This document shows, piece after piece, positions 42,712 through 54,958 of a DNA stretch of 64,000 nucleotides. Position 1 is the first letter of the stretch. Every line of letters begins with the position of its first letter. The stretch spans positions 27,902,816-27,966,815 of the forward strand of contig OX422183.1 in NCBI GenBank assembly GCA_949130485.1, in the 5' to 3' direction. The translations under genes and the position numbers were made by a program. Source of the DNA: Agelas oroides. Its lineage: Eukaryota > Porifera > Demospongiae > Agelasida > Agelasidae. The notes beneath the pieces are model-generated. The model was not told the DNA's origin. It was given only the letters and a program-made list of their open reading frames with translations, and searched no databases.

Positions 42712-43590
42712 TTATAGGCATGGGATCGTCCAGTACTCAAGTTGCAGGATTGGGCCATGCTCCTTGAGGTAACTCTTGATATAACTGAAGGTTTCTTCAG
42801 TGGGGCTATAGTCTGGGCTATAGGGAGGAAGGAACAAGAGGAGTATATGTGCTGCATCAAAAATATTAACCATGACAGCCTGGACATGATGTATAGAACA
42901 ATTGTCCATGATTGCAATTGACTTAGAATTTGTGCCATCAAAGGGCATGTTTGGAACTAAACTCCCCCTCACAAAATCAACAAAGTAGTCAGCATCCACA
43001 GTTCCCTTCTTCAATTTCAGTCCATCACTTGAAATAGCTGCTACTGCAGAAATGTGTTCACCATGCATGTACAATATTGCGATGGCACTCTGCTCTTATC
43101 CCTCATAGTAAAAACTTTCTCATGTACTTTCTGGCATCACTGCCTGTCTCATCCCCCCCCCCCCCCCAAAAAAAAAAAACTCCCTGTGCCATAAAAAGGC
43201 TCGTAGTTCTGTGCTACGCTAAAAAGCTACATGTCTTTATTCTGGTAAATCCACGATGCCTAAGTAGTCAACATATAGTAGCTTCCGATACAACTACCCC
43301 AGTAGTGTCCAAAATATGCTTACACATCTCACGTAAATACAAAGTTGGGGTCTCCATAAGTACTGCAAGAAGTAACCGCTCATGATTCTCATCAAGCTTG
43401 TGAGACCGTGGTCGCAAGGGCTGTTTAGATGATTGGACATCCCCTGTATTTTCAAATTTCTTGCATGTAGACTGTACAGTGCTAACTGCCACATTGAGTC
43501 TTTCTGCTATTTCTGCATGTGTAAGTTAACTCCATGCTGAAACGTTGCCATACAGTACGGAGTTTTTGGCCTTAGCTCAGCAGACATCGC
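42712..43590 (-). pseudogene. Tc1/mariner (IS630-type) transposase relic
   Basis: The N-terminal helix-turn-helix region (43268-43560) includes HAEIAERLNVAVSTVQ and PRSHKLDENHERLLL. A DETGSDARKYMRKF segment (about 43110-43155) holds the first catalytic aspartate. 42712-43074 contains SIAIMDNCSIHH and LLLFLPPYSPDYSPTEETFS with the second aspartate and the glutamate about 35 residues apart (DDE_3 pattern). Lesions: a frameshift near 43527, stops near 43260, and a homopolymer junction (C15 then A12) in place of the linker. No TIR pair could be assigned with confidence. Confidence 0.78.
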
Positions 43591-43756
43591 AATATCGTAT
43601 AGTAGCTTGTAACTTGTATTTTTGAATTGCACTAGAAAAGTGGTGCTAGGCCGCATACATCATATGCTATGCATAATCAAAAGCTACGCCGCTTGCGCAT
43701 GGATGTACGCTACACGCAATTGCATTACGAATGGAACTGAAATCCGCTGTACCGAT

Positions 43757-43975
43757 CAGAAAGTCGACTCTCTATGTAGGGTTGGCGCTGACGCGCAATA
43801 TATGCAATATTTAAGCAAAAGCCATAAAACTTGACTACAGATACGAAAAAGCTGATTTAAGCACCCAGCCTTCCTGTTCAGGTCTTTTATGGCCAGGAAT
43901 TAAGACTCATACAGCCCAAAAGAAACGCGAAAGATAGTTAAACACAAAAGTGCATGTACAGTAGCGAAAACTTAT
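43757..43975. repeat. Dispersed repeat Y, copy
   Basis: Matches 13735-13960 (ACTCTCTATGTAGGGTTGGCG, CGCAATATATGCAAT, TTAAGCAAAAGCC). It abuts the broken end of the Ty3 remnant. Confidence 0.6.
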
Positions 43976-46215
43976 TCTTTCTTTCTTTGTTCAGCCTTCA
44001 ATCTTTCAACAATATCTCGAAAGCCAATGCCCTGGTGTCCTTGTGTGTATTCTGGCCAACATCTCTTTTCGATTGCATTAGCAAGCCTTTCTCTATACTG
44101 AGAGTTCTGCTGCTATTGGGTAGTAAGGTCTTACCCCCACATCCACTGTGCGCTTCTCAGGCCATCCTGACTGGCAGTACTTGGTGATGTTTTGGCAGGC
44201 CTCATCTTCTGTTTGGAGCTGCTTTATCTCAAGTAGTCGTTCAGTTGCAGGCAGGCTTTGTACTTCTACGCTTACAAATGCATTTGCTTAATTCTTCCTG
44301 TAAAAGCTGATCAGTTGATGTGGGGATTGGTGTCCGTGAAAGAGTGTCTGCAATTGTGAGATCTCTCCCACATCATCTGCAGTCGGAACCTCTGTACCCT
44401 GACTGGCAATTCTTCTAAACACTTGGAGCTGAACAGTGGCACTAGGGGTTTGTGGTCTTTATGTATGTGGAACTTCATGCCGATCAAGTAATCATGCCCA
44501 TGTAAAGGCCAGCGCTTCCTTTTTGATCTGGACATATCTCTGTTCCGTGGGTGTCTGGTAGATATAGGCGAATGGTAGATATAGGCGACAGGTTTCAGCT
44601 CACCGGAGTGCTTTTTCTTGAGAAACACATCACCTAAACCATAGGAAGATGCATCTGCTGACACCACCGTCTCAAGATTTGGGGTGAACAATGATAGTAC
44701 TGGGCTGCTAGTGACAGCCTCTTTGATCTGAGTGAAGGTTTTCTGTTAGGATTCACCCCACATCCATTCGTTCCCCTTAACCAGGAGATTTCTGAGAGGC
44801 TGATTTGGGCGAACAGTGCACATCTCCCACATTAACATGTGTCTGCACCTTTTGGATTGCCACAATTAATTTTGTCTGGGTTCAGAGTTACGTACACCAG
44901 CGTCCTGCAGTCACAGAAGAACTTTGTGGAGCCCCTCCTCAGATGATGTCCTTGTGTATGGCAAAACATCTATCAAACATGCAACTCCTGATAGTCTGCT
45001 GAGTGTTTCGGACATGTGGTGCTGAAAGTGCTCTGGGGCTGATGTGATGCCAAAAGGCAGTCTGTGAAAGCAGAAGTGGCCAAATGGCGTCACAAATGTT
45101 GTGAGGAGAGCTGATTCAGGCGAGAGAGGGATTTGCCAGAACCCATCAAGCTTTGTAAACACCTTTGCTCCAGCCAGTTGGGCTAGCCTCTGGTCTACTG
45201 CAGGCATCATGTGTCTCTCTCTACACACACTCTGATTCAACCTAGTTAAATCAACGCAGCCTTTCCATTTGCCTTTGACACCACCACCACCGCCGTAGGC
45301 TCCTTCACTTTGCTATCACACCAAGTTCCTCCATGTTTCAGTAGTGGAATGGCAGCTCTTTTGGGGGTGGAAATTGCAAATGGTTTGGCATCCTCTTGCA
45401 GCTTGATTGTATGGTCACCTTGAAGTTTGCCAAGGCCATGGAAAAGGTGAGGGAACTGCTCAACTGGGCTTAGCTCCTTCTCACACAGGGCAGTAAGACG
45501 CTGCACAAGACCCTGTCCTTCAACAGTAGGTCTTCCGAGTAGTGGTTTGGTGAGTCCTTTTACCACATAGACTTTCTCTTGGATACGTCGGTCACCTTGC
45601 TTCAGTGTACCCATAAATTGTCCACTCTCAAAGAGAAGGCGAGGGTCTGGGCCTCTGAGTGTTCGGTCTGCTTGCAACAGTGGAGGACATCCTGCCTTCT
45701 CATATGTCTGCTCAGATATCACAGTGACCTCTTGCCCCTGTGTCAATGCAGAAATCCACAGGTTTGGCATTCAGTTGAAGTGTTACAGCTCAAGGGTTGG
45801 CAGCTTGTGTACCTAGCTCCTCCACTGCTCCCATGAAGACGTCATCCAGATTCTGCTCTTTCTGGCTCTGCATGCAGTCTGCCAACCTTCATTGGCATAC
45901 TGCCTGAAAGTGCTCCTTCTTGTTACACTTTCGGCGTACAGCCTCCTTAGCAGGGAAATGCTGACGATCATGGGCAGGGATTTTGCCACACCTGGTGCAA
46001 GCAGGGTTGCTGCCAGGCTGTTTCTGAGTGGCGCCACTGTTCTGTCTGCCTGAACTCTTGTACATCCGTTGACTCTTTCTTTTCAATTGAACTGCACCCA
46101 CAGGAGTATATCTTGCTTCGTGCATCCACCTCAGAATAGATGTTGTTGCTGTTTAATTAATAGCTTCGGGTTGCCGAACTTGTGTGACAGCTTTCTCCCG
46201 AGGGGCTGCTCAACT
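43975..46215 (-). pseudogene. Degenerate Ty3-type gag-pol remnant without LTRs
   Basis: In minus-strand order: a gag end with a two-knuckle zinc region (CTRCGKIPAHDRQHFPA ... CNKKEHFQAVC, about 45890-46125), a protease with CIDTGA (about 45740), and reverse transcriptase pieces (45246-45770, then 44911-45240 with AKVFTKLDGFWQIPLSP and LPFGITSAPEHFQ). RNase H follows (44311-44740, SADASSYGLG, DHKPLVPLFS), then the linker into integrase (to about 43980). The normal YxDD box is damaged (reads LIDVLPY). Several frameshifts and stops. Integrase core and LTRs are absent. Confidence 0.8.
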
Positions 46216-47450
46216 CCTTGAAATCTCGTATGCTTCTGGTTGAAATCTTTGGAAATCTGAAATCTCGAAATCATCGCCGAAATCTCAAATCTCAAATCTC
46301 AAAACCCTCCGTAATCTTGCAATCTAAGTCAGCGTACGTCCGTTTTTGATGATCACGTGATTACTACACGAGCACGTGCAGCAGCCAAACTACTACTGAG
46401 GCCGGACATTGAGTGTTGAGAGCTAGGCGACCATTTATCTGGCTACATTATGTGTGATTGTGAAAATGTCTGCCTTAGTCAAGAATGCATGCACGTTTTC
46501 GTCGTATTTCATCCTTTTTCTGTGTATTTTTGAGGTAATAACAGACTTTGTACTCCTGCTCACAATGACTTTCAATATTCAACAATGAACAACTATTTTT
46601 GCATACCAGACTGGTTGTCCAAGGGGACAGTGCAGGTTTTTGATTGCAACTTTGATCCAACTCCTGCGGAAATGCTACTATTTACAACCGAAAAACGCCG
46701 TTTTTTAAGCGTTTATCAAGCCTAGTGCAGGCATTACACTATATATTCAAAATGAACAACCTTCCCTGGACTGAATAGGTACTGACTAACCTTCACAGCG
46801 AGTTTCATCTCAATTGGACTTGCAGTCGCTTGCGGAACGTGTACCGGACGCATAAACACGCAAAAACGACGTATAAATTTTCCGCAAATCACTTGCGTTT
46901 CTAAGCTCATACAACCTGCCATATAGATTCAAAGTTAATGATATTGGTACCGTTAGAATCGCCTTTTCATGCTCTTTTCAAAAATCATAGTTGTTAATGT
47001 TATAAATTAATTTCAGTTTTTACCCCGATATCGCTAATTATATTATCCTGACAAGTTTACTATATCGAGTCCGAACTCTGACGTCACATGACACGGAAGA
47101 ATCAGAAAATAGTCCGGAGTCCCCACATCTTGGGGAGATTAAACGCATGCGCGAACAGTGTGTACCAGGCGCTTCTCCGTTTTTCGCGCGCGCCGGGGAC
47201 GAGGCTAACCCTAGCTGTCTCTGCTTTGTCACTTGGTAGATTTATGCACCTTTGGCTTGGTAGAGGTGGTAGGACTAAAACCAGTACCACTACATAAAGG
47301 TGTTTACTTCGCTTGTCTGCCTTTGTTATCGTGCCATTGTTATTGTCTTGCGTTCACATGCAGACTGATCACATGAGAGGATGCATGCACCAACTTGACA
47401 ATAAACTGCTAGAGGCTTTTACAGGCCCCTGAAATTGCTGTTCACATACA
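46216..47450. other. Intergenic, no recognised gene
   Basis: A short tandem of GAAATCTCAAATCTC-like units lies at about 46220-46320. No coding signature on either strand. Confidence 0.5.
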
Positions 47451-47455
47451 TGGAC

Positions 47456-47663
47456 TGTAGTAACCTACTACTAAAAATGTGGGTTCAGTTGCAATCACTG
47501 TAATATCCGGGTACAAGAGAGACTTTAGAGGGAACAAGAGAAGAGAACTACAGAGACTCGAGAGAACTGGTAAAACTGTACAAACCCAGACTTAATACTC
47601 ATGAATCACGTGCATACATAACTAAGTATAGAACAGTAACAATAGAACAGTGACATCACTACA
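47456..47663 (-). repeat. 3' LTR (208 bases)
   Basis: Plus-strand ends TGTAGTAACC...CATCACTACA. Near-identical to 51353-51572; adjacent to the polypurine tract. Confidence 0.9.
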
Positions 47664-47712
47664 TTCCTCTCCCCCTAAAAAACAAAAACAAAAAGAAACA
47701 GTACATGAGAGT

Positions 47713-49980
47713 TCAATATCTCTCCGGTGGCTTTCTCGTTCGAGCGGGGTAACGACAAGTCATAGCAGACTCAGGTAGTGGTGCAACAGTTTCACTGTCC
47801 TGTCCAACAGTTGGCAGTGTCCCCTGCCCAACTGGTGTTCTGTCCTGTTCTGAGGAAGAAGCACTGGTAGTGGTAGTCGTTCCACTAGCACCGATTGAAA
47901 TGTCCATATCATCCTCACAGAAAGGAATATCAGACTGTTCTGGATCCTCTGTGAATCGTTTTCTCAAGTGATCCTGATGGCGGCTAATTGTCCTGCCATC
48001 CTGCAGTTGAACTTTGAATGACACTGGTCCTGAACTCTCTATGATGTGACCAGGCAACCACGTTTCTCCTCTGCCTTGGTTTTTAACAAACACTTTTTCA
48101 CCATCAGAGAACTGACGCATTCTGGAATGTTTGTCATGGTCGAACTGTTGCCTTCTCTGCTTCTCAGCAACTTTCTGCTCTAAATTTGGCTTAAGTAAGT
48201 CCAATCTTGAGTGGAGGTTCCTGCCCAACAACATTTCAGCAGGTGACAGACCAGTGGTTGTATGTGGTGTGATTCTGTACTGGAACAGAAATCGTGCTAT
48301 TCGATCACTCGGAGTACCCATTGATGACTTGCGAAATCCTTGTTTGAATACTTGTACAGCTCTTTCAGCCAATCCATTTGACGAAGGCTGATATGGTGCA
48401 ACTCGAATGTGACGAATTCCATTCAATCGACAAAACTCTTGAAACTCGGCTGCAGCAAACTGTGGACCATTATCCGACACAATAGATTCTAGAATTCCAA
48501 ATTGGGCAAACAACTGTCTCAGTCGCTGGATGGTTGTCATGGCAGTAGCTGTTGCCATGGGAAAGACTTCAATCCACTTTGAGTGAGCGTCAATCACAAT
48601 TAAGAACATCTTCCCCTCCATTGGACCTGCAAAGTCCACATGTAACCGTGTCCAGGGTCGGGTCGGCCAACACCATGGATGTAGCGGTGCTGTGGGAGGA
48701 GATGGTCGACTTTGTTGACAGTCTGAACACTGTTTGAGCATATTCTCGATCTCCTGATCCATTCCTGGCCACCACACCAGACCTCGTGCAAGTGACTTCA
48801 TTCGTGATGTACCAGGGTGTCCTCCATGGAGTTCAACCAGCACACTTTCTCGGCCCGGTGGTGGGACCACTACTCTCCCTCCCCACACGATGCATCCGTC
48901 ATGGGCAATTAGTTCCAGACATCTCGTCCAATACGGTTTCAGTTCAATGTCTGCACTGTCTGGCCATCCTTCCCTGATGTAACGGAGCACTCTCGACAGT
49001 AAGGGACCTCGTCGTGTCGACGTTGCTATCTGTGCTGCTGAGATGGGGGCATCCTCCAATCTTTCAACCATCAGCACTAGTTCTCCTGAAGCAGGTGTTT
49101 GGACTGGGGTGTCCGGGAGTGGCAACCTGCTCATAGCATCTGCATTCGCATGTTGTGTTGTTGTTCGGCACACAATTGTGTATTCGTACGATGCTAGGGT
49201 CAATGCCCAACGTTGGATCCTGCCTGATGCTTGAGGCGAAACTGCTTTCTTCTGCCTTGACGTCCAATGCCATGGCTCGTTGTGCTTTAGCAGCTTGTAG
49301 AGCGGTGCGAGTTCCGATGACAAATTTGGCAGAAATCTTGAATAGTAGGTCAGCAGCCCAAGATATGACTTCAACTCTGAGACGTTCTTTGGAGCTGGTG
49401 CTTCCTGCATTGCTTCGACTTTTTCTGCAACAGGGTGCAAACCCTCTGAGTCAATCTGATGTCCAAGATACACAACAGATGGAGCCAGAAACACACAATT
49501 GTCTTTCCTCAGTCTGAGTCCAGATTTCATGATCCTGCGGAGGACTTCCTCCAGTGCGGACAGGTGCTCCTCTTCAGACTTTCCAGTCACTAAGACATCA
49601 TCAATGTAGACGACTACACCTGGGATACCGCTGAGGATGGACTCCATCACTCTTTGGAACATCCCCGGGGCCGAAGAGATTCCGAATGAGAGTCGGTTGT
49701 ATTGGAACAACCCACGGTGCGTGTTAATGACTGCATACTTTCGGGATTCCTCGTCAAGTAGCAGCTGCTGATACGCTTGAGACATATCAAGCTTTGTGAA
49801 AGCTTTTCCTCCTGCAAGCTTCGCCAAGAGATCCTCGACCTTTGGGATGGGGTATCAGTCAAGTTTTGAGGCCTGGTTCACGGTGAGTTTGAAATCACCA
49901 CAGATTCGGAGGGACTTCCCGTCGCTCTTCACTACGGGTACAATTGGAGCTGCCCAATCAGCAAACTGAACATACCTTCA
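47713..49980 (-). pseudogene. Ty3 pol: reverse transcriptase and integrase, RNase H core missing
   Basis: Reverse transcriptase has AGGKAFTKLDMSQAYQQLLL, FGISSAPGMFQRVM and the catalytic VVVYIDDVLV. After the connection residues WHWTSRQKKA the frame goes straight to RIQRWALTLASYEY, so roughly 100 residues of RNase H, with its catalytic acids and the DHKPL segment, are gone without a frameshift. Integrase follows with HVDFAGPM, VSDNGPQF and NGLAERAV (DD35E pattern) and ends RYPARTRKPPERY. An in-frame stop lies at 49855-49857, and a frame change near 49980 separates it from the protease part. Confidence 0.87.
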
Positions 49981-50540
49981 CTCACGAGGCGCTCTAACTC
50001 TTCCTCGACCTTACCCCTCATGGCATAAGGGACTGACCGTGCTTTGCAGTATTTTGGCTGAGCTCCTGGGTCAACATGAATCTTGGCCTCGTATCCCTGC
50101 AATGTTCCAAGGCCTGGCTCAAACACTGAGCAGTAGCTCTCCAACACACCGGTTAATGTTCTGCATTTCACTACGTTGATTGCTCTCCAGTCGAGACGGA
50201 TCTTTGTCAGCCAATCTTGTCCAAACAAGCTTGGACCTTCACCCTTGACCACCAGCAGAGGAAGCTTCACTCGCTGTTCCTCATAACACACTTCCACTTC
50301 CACCTGTCCTATCACTGTGATCGACTCTCCTGAGTAGGTACGCAAACAGGCTTTTGAGGGCTGCAAGTGACGTTCTGGAAACAGACTCCGGTATGTCTTC
50401 TCCGACACCAATGACACGGCAGCTCCAGTGTCAACCTCCATACACAGTGGCTTTCCATCTCACATTAAGTCCACTTCCAGAGGTTGGCCAGTCTGAGCTC
50501 TGAGGGTGTGCAAGACATATGGAAGCTCATTAGGGTCCTC
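49932..50540 (-). pseudogene. Ty3 protease and start of reverse transcriptase
   Basis: Contains MEVDTGAAVSLVSEKTYRSL (active-site D-T-G-A) and SLFGQDWLTKIRLDW, then YCKARSVPYAMRGKVEEELE at the start of reverse transcriptase. An in-frame stop at 50460-50462 lies before the active site. The frame differs from gag, as is common for Ty3 elements that frameshift between gag and pol. Confidence 0.82.
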
Positions 50541-51310
50541 AATTCCCTCTTGCACTGTCCTGACAGGGTGCCCTTTGTGTCTGTCTCCCTTGAGAAGTGG
50601 GTGGTCTCTTTGGTTGTCTGCAAACTTTCCTTATATGGCCTACTTTGCCACAGTTGTGACACCTGGCGGTCCTGAATGGGCACTGGGCGGACTTGTGGTT
50701 TTGCTTTCCACACCTGTAACAATTATTCATGACCTCACGCTGAACTTTGCACACGTCTTTATGCAGCTGCGGTTCCGCTGCACGTCTCGTACCTTGCAGC
50801 TCACGAACGTTCTTTGCTGCGGTCTCCATTCCCAGCGCCAACTCCAGAGCTTTCTTTAAGCCCAGCTCTGTTTCCGACAATAGTCGACGCTGAATGAGGT
50901 CGTTGTTCACTCCGCACACGAGGCGGTCTCGAATCATCGTTTCGAGTGTCGTTCCGAATTGACACGTCTGCGCCAACGAGCGCAACTCCGATACATACTT
51001 TGCAATCGTCTCTCCCGGCTGTCATTGCCGTGTGTGGAACTTGTACCTCTGTACGATCTCGGAGGGCGGTGGGTTGTGATGGTGCGTCATCACCTCGACT
51101 AACTCTTCGTACGTCTTGTCGCCCGGTTTGATTGGCGCGATCAGGCTCCCAAGCAACTTGTACGCCTTGGGGCCAATCACAGACAGAAACACGGCTCGTT
51201 TCTTATCCCCGTCGGTGATTCCGTTAGCCGTCAAGAAGTGTCCGAGGCGTTCGTGTCCATTCCTCGCGACCTTCCTCGAATTCGCCCACATGACCGAACT
51301 GTATCGCCAT
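50539..51310 (-). pseudogene. Ty3 gag with two CCHC zinc knuckles
   Basis: The probable start is the ATG at 51310, soon after the primer-binding site. The frame shifts near 51255 and continues with HFLTANGITDGDKKRAVFLS. There is a TGA at 51022-51024. Two knuckles follow: CYRCGKQNHKSAQC and CHNCGKVGHIRKVC. Ends at 50539. Confidence 0.82.
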
Positions 51311-51352
51311 AGTTCGGGAGTCTCTCGTATCGATCCGACCTCTCGTCGCCAA

Positions 51353-51572
51353 TGTAGTAACCTACTACTAAAATGTGGGTTCAGTTGCAATCACTGTAAT
51401 ATCCGGGTACAAGAGAGACTTTAGAGAGAACAAGAGAGAGAACAAGAGAGAGAACTACAGAGACTCGAGAGAACTGGTAAAACTGTACAAAACCCAGACT
51501 TAAATACTCATGAATCACGTGCATACATAACTAAGTATAGAACAGTAACAATAGAACAGTGACATCACTACA
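51353..51572 (-). repeat. 5' LTR (220 bases)
   Basis: Partner of 47456-47663. The extra length is an added AGAGAGAACAAG unit in a GA-rich patch. Confidence 0.9.
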
Positions 51573-51989
51573 TGGACTACTCAACTTATTTTTATATGTG
51601 AATTCAAGGTTCATTGATAATTCTTTCCAAACATTGCCCTGAATCAGTGTGACTTGACTGACTCTTCTTATAGAGATCCAAACCTGACAATGCATGATAA
51701 TGGCTTCCTATCACTTTTGGAGTTTGTCCAAGGACTAACGTAGCTGGAAATGTAATTTCAAAGCTCAGCCACCAACTATTGTTTTCCTAGGTATAGTAGA
51801 CCAATTTTAAGATGATTTCTTCTAAACAATGGTGTTGCGGTGTAGTACAAACACATCCTGTTTTCATGGAAATCAACATATTTTCGCCCAACTTTTTGCA
51901 CAGTGCATCTCACCATAGGCTAAGTAAAACTATGAGGGTATAAATGTTTTCTACTTATGAAGTTCATTTTTCATGTTGACAACCCTACA

Positions 51990-52585
51990 GAAAGGCCACA
52001 GTGGCCAAGACTGTATTTGTTGTGTAGGCCCAGGTCTCGCGGCCGTATGCCTAGCCTAGTTGGTGACCATGGCGAGGTGCTTCGAGTGCTGGGCTGGGCT
52101 TTAACTAGAATACGCAATATATCGTTGGTACTACGCTCCAGTATCCAAAGGAGCTGAAGAGTGGTTGTGTGTGGAACAGAGCCGTGAGTTGTTTAGCGAC
52201 ATAAGGGCGAGAGGTGGGGCTATTAATGCTTGCTTCCACTCGTGAATGAGCCCCTCCCGTAGAAAAGCTGTATTTTTTTTTTAATGTGCATTCATTTTGG
52301 TGCAGTCAAAGTTGTCCATTCCAAGAGTAGTGACAAACATGAGTCTAGCCTGACTTTGAGAGTAGCTCAGAACAAAAGCTGGCATAGATTGGTTTGAGAT
52401 ACATTGGTGGTTAGGACGCTACCTACAGTGAGCATGTAGATGCGTCCATCAGTGCCAATTTTGGGTTCATGAATATATTAATGAACTACTAAAACCCTTT
52501 TTAAAATTAGGCAAAGCAAGATTGCCCTAAAGCAAACCCTAACCCTGAAACTAGGAGTAACCCTGGTCCTGACTGTAACCCAGCA
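51990..52585. repeat. TTAA element, truncated copy 3
   Basis: Matches 58610-59075 (CGCAATATATCGTTGGTACTAC, GTAACCCAG) in the same orientation. Both termini are missing. Confidence 0.65.
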
Positions 52586-53940
52586 ACCACTAATATGCTA
52601 ATAGCTTATTTAAGCATCTGGCCTTCCACTTTGAGTGCTTTTATGATCAGCACGACTTACAGAGTTGCCCAAAAGCCTCGCGGAAAACAGCTCAATGCAA
52701 AAATGTGCGGTCGCGAAAGTGCCATTTTTGGCTTTTTTTTTTTTTTGTTTTTGTTTTTTGATGATCTTGATACATAATTGTAACATTACAAGCAAGGACT
52801 TATTAGGGTTAAAAACTAAAAATAAAACAAGAGAGGAAAAAACTTCAGAAGCAATATAGTTTATTAGGGCAGGTGAAAACTGTTCAACTGGTGGACGTGA
52901 GGCTGGCTTCCACCCTCACCAGATCCACTGGTGGGGCTCTGACAGGAAAGCCTGAGTGTGAGGGGCTCCCCGGATGCATCTGATTGAGGATCTCAGGTGT
53001 GAGTAGCACACCGCAGCTGCTGCCCGTGCATTAACCCCTTCCGCTCGGTATTGTGACGAGCTCGAAAGATATTGATACGCGCATGCGCTTTTTTCCCAGC
53101 AGGAACTTCGATGAAAGCTGAACACCATCATACACTTGAGCTGGCTCTCTAAGTAGCAAGAGATGGGAGTTGGCTGAAAGTCTGGGACCATTCCCTAGAC
53201 CATGAATCTACGGGAACGAAACGTCTGACAGCACTTTTAGGCTGATGATCATGACACAGCCCATCTTTGGAATGCATCCCTGTTAGGTCAATGGATGTGA
53301 GAGTGTACCGGAAAACTAGACTTTGTTTGAGCATGTCCTGAATGTGTCACTTGCCTCAGAGCATTCATGTGTCCCCTGATGATGTAATTACACTGCTTAT
53401 GGACTGCGCTAATATGACTATTTTGTTGGAACTTGGTGCCAGTTGTTATAAGTTGTTGTACCCCAGTGTTTTTGTAGACCATGTATTATAACCTGAGTGT
53501 AACACTATAACCCGAAAGGGGTCAAGAATTATGAACCTTTGAACTTTTGAACCCAATTCTGCAAGCATGCCCAAGTCACGGAGTCTTAGTCTCTGCACCT
53601 TCAGACGAGGAAAGATGTGTTTGCAGTTGAAGGTTTCCCTTCTACCGGTATTTCCCCCTGGAATATATAACCGCAACATCAACCTTCCTCCTGGGATCAA
53701 AATGGAGCCAATATTTAATTGCTATGCAATTAGTGTGCTGCAATGCCTCTTCAATCATCGAGATGTATTGAAGAGAAGTGTGTGCCCTTTCATGAAGAAC
53801 AATGGGGTTCAAACTGCTTCTCATGTCGTATGATGCTAATATCTAGGAGTGTATGACAAGATTGATGCAACTACTGCAATACCAACATTTCACAAAGTTC
53901 ATAATTTTCTTTCCTCATTGCATCACAGAGCAGCTGTTTG
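52586..53940. other. Intergenic with repeat fragments
   Basis: 52595-52735 is a Y-repeat fragment. ATGAACCTTTGAACTTTTGA near 53530 resembles a retroelement 3' end. No supported gene. Confidence 0.5.
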
Positions 53941-53944
53941 TACT

Positions 53945-54410
53945 TGCATGTTTTTTTTTGTTTTTTGAAACTGACCATGACGGAAAAGAGTGGTACAGCA
54001 GGCCCCAATAGCTCAAAGCTAATACTAAGGGCTCACGAAATAGAAAACGGAAAAGGGCTAAGACAAGTGCAATAACTTAAGTGCACAGGAAAGTATTTTG
54101 AATACACTGTTTAAATTGTCCAACAGAGTCATGGTGTACATAATTTGCTGGTAACTGTTCCACAGTCTAGCTGCTGGAAAAATTGGAAACTCTAGTATTG
54201 GGAGAAGTATTAAAACAAAAAGAGGGGGGGTGGCAGTACAAAGACCATTTAAAACTTAGAAGCTTGAAATATGAGCATCTGCTGGTAAGTGTGGGGAATT
54301 GGAATTGGCTATTGAGCTCTTCTGCGTGGACTCTCCATGATCGAGAGGCCATCCTCAGTGCGAATGTCTGGACGGGCTCCAGCAAATGCTGATCTTTCTT
54401 CAATCATGTT
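53945..54410 (-). pseudogene. LINE 3' fragment
   Basis: The frame 54167-54403 reads LEPVQTFALRMASRSWRVHA and then a leucine/serine-rich stretch corresponding to the C terminus of CR1/Jockey-group reverse transcriptases. A 3' UTR with an A-rich end (T-rich on plus at about 53950-53967) follows. Strongly decayed. Confidence 0.55.
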
Positions 54411-54668
54411 CTCATTCATGTCTGTGCATGCATGGTTGTACAACAGAAAGCTAATTTTAGTTACAGTTCTCTTCACTACCCAGGTGTTGTTCACTTAACG
54501 ATTAAACTTCACAATTGTTTAGCTACCTTTTACTTGTTTCATATCACTTTAGTCTCGTAGTGCAGACTGTCTACGGCCACTCCTCCAACCACGGCGCCGG
54601 CATGAGTTCAACTCCCAACGGAACATACATTGGACAACAAAGGGTTAATTTTGTCGAGGGTAACCTTC

Positions 54669-54945
54669 TCTCTCTAATGGCTCAGAGGAGGTCGGACACG
54701 GTTGAACTTTACTAATTAAAATGGCTGAGGTCACACTAATTGATCTTGGATATTGCAAGGTAGAAAGCTTTTTAGCTTTTTGTATGACTTGCCCCAGCCT
54801 TGAATCTTGATTTGAAAACTGGGGCCTCCCTCAGTAAAAGTCGAGAGAGCTAGTCTGTTGAGATACGAAAAATCAATTAGTGTGACCTCAGCCATTTTAA
54901 TTAGTAAAGTTCAACCATGTCCGACCTCCTCTGCTAATGGCTAGT
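54669..54945. repeat. Long near-perfect hairpin
   Basis: About 70 bases (TAATGGCTCAGAGGAGGTCG onward to CACACTAATTGAT) recur as the complement at 54872-54945 with few mismatches, around a spacer of about 130 bases. MITE-like or a dsRNA-forming unit. Confidence 0.7.
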
Positions 54946-54958
54946 CCCGTTGCGTAGG

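Larger units (their letters stand above)
47456..51572 (-). mobile_element. Ty3-type LTR retrotransposon with both LTRs (defective)
   Basis: The two LTRs (47456-47663 and 51353-51572) start TG and end CA and are flanked by the 5-base duplication TGGAC (47451-47455 and 51573-51577). A primer-binding-like TTGGCGACGAGAGG follows the 5' LTR on the minus strand (just below 51353). A polypurine tract AGGGGGAGAGGAA sits at 47664-47678. Order gag, protease, reverse transcriptase, integrase places it in the Ty3 group. LTRs differ mainly by a 12-base AGAGAGAACAAG indel and a few bases, so insertion is recent, yet pol carries several lesions. Confidence 0.9.
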
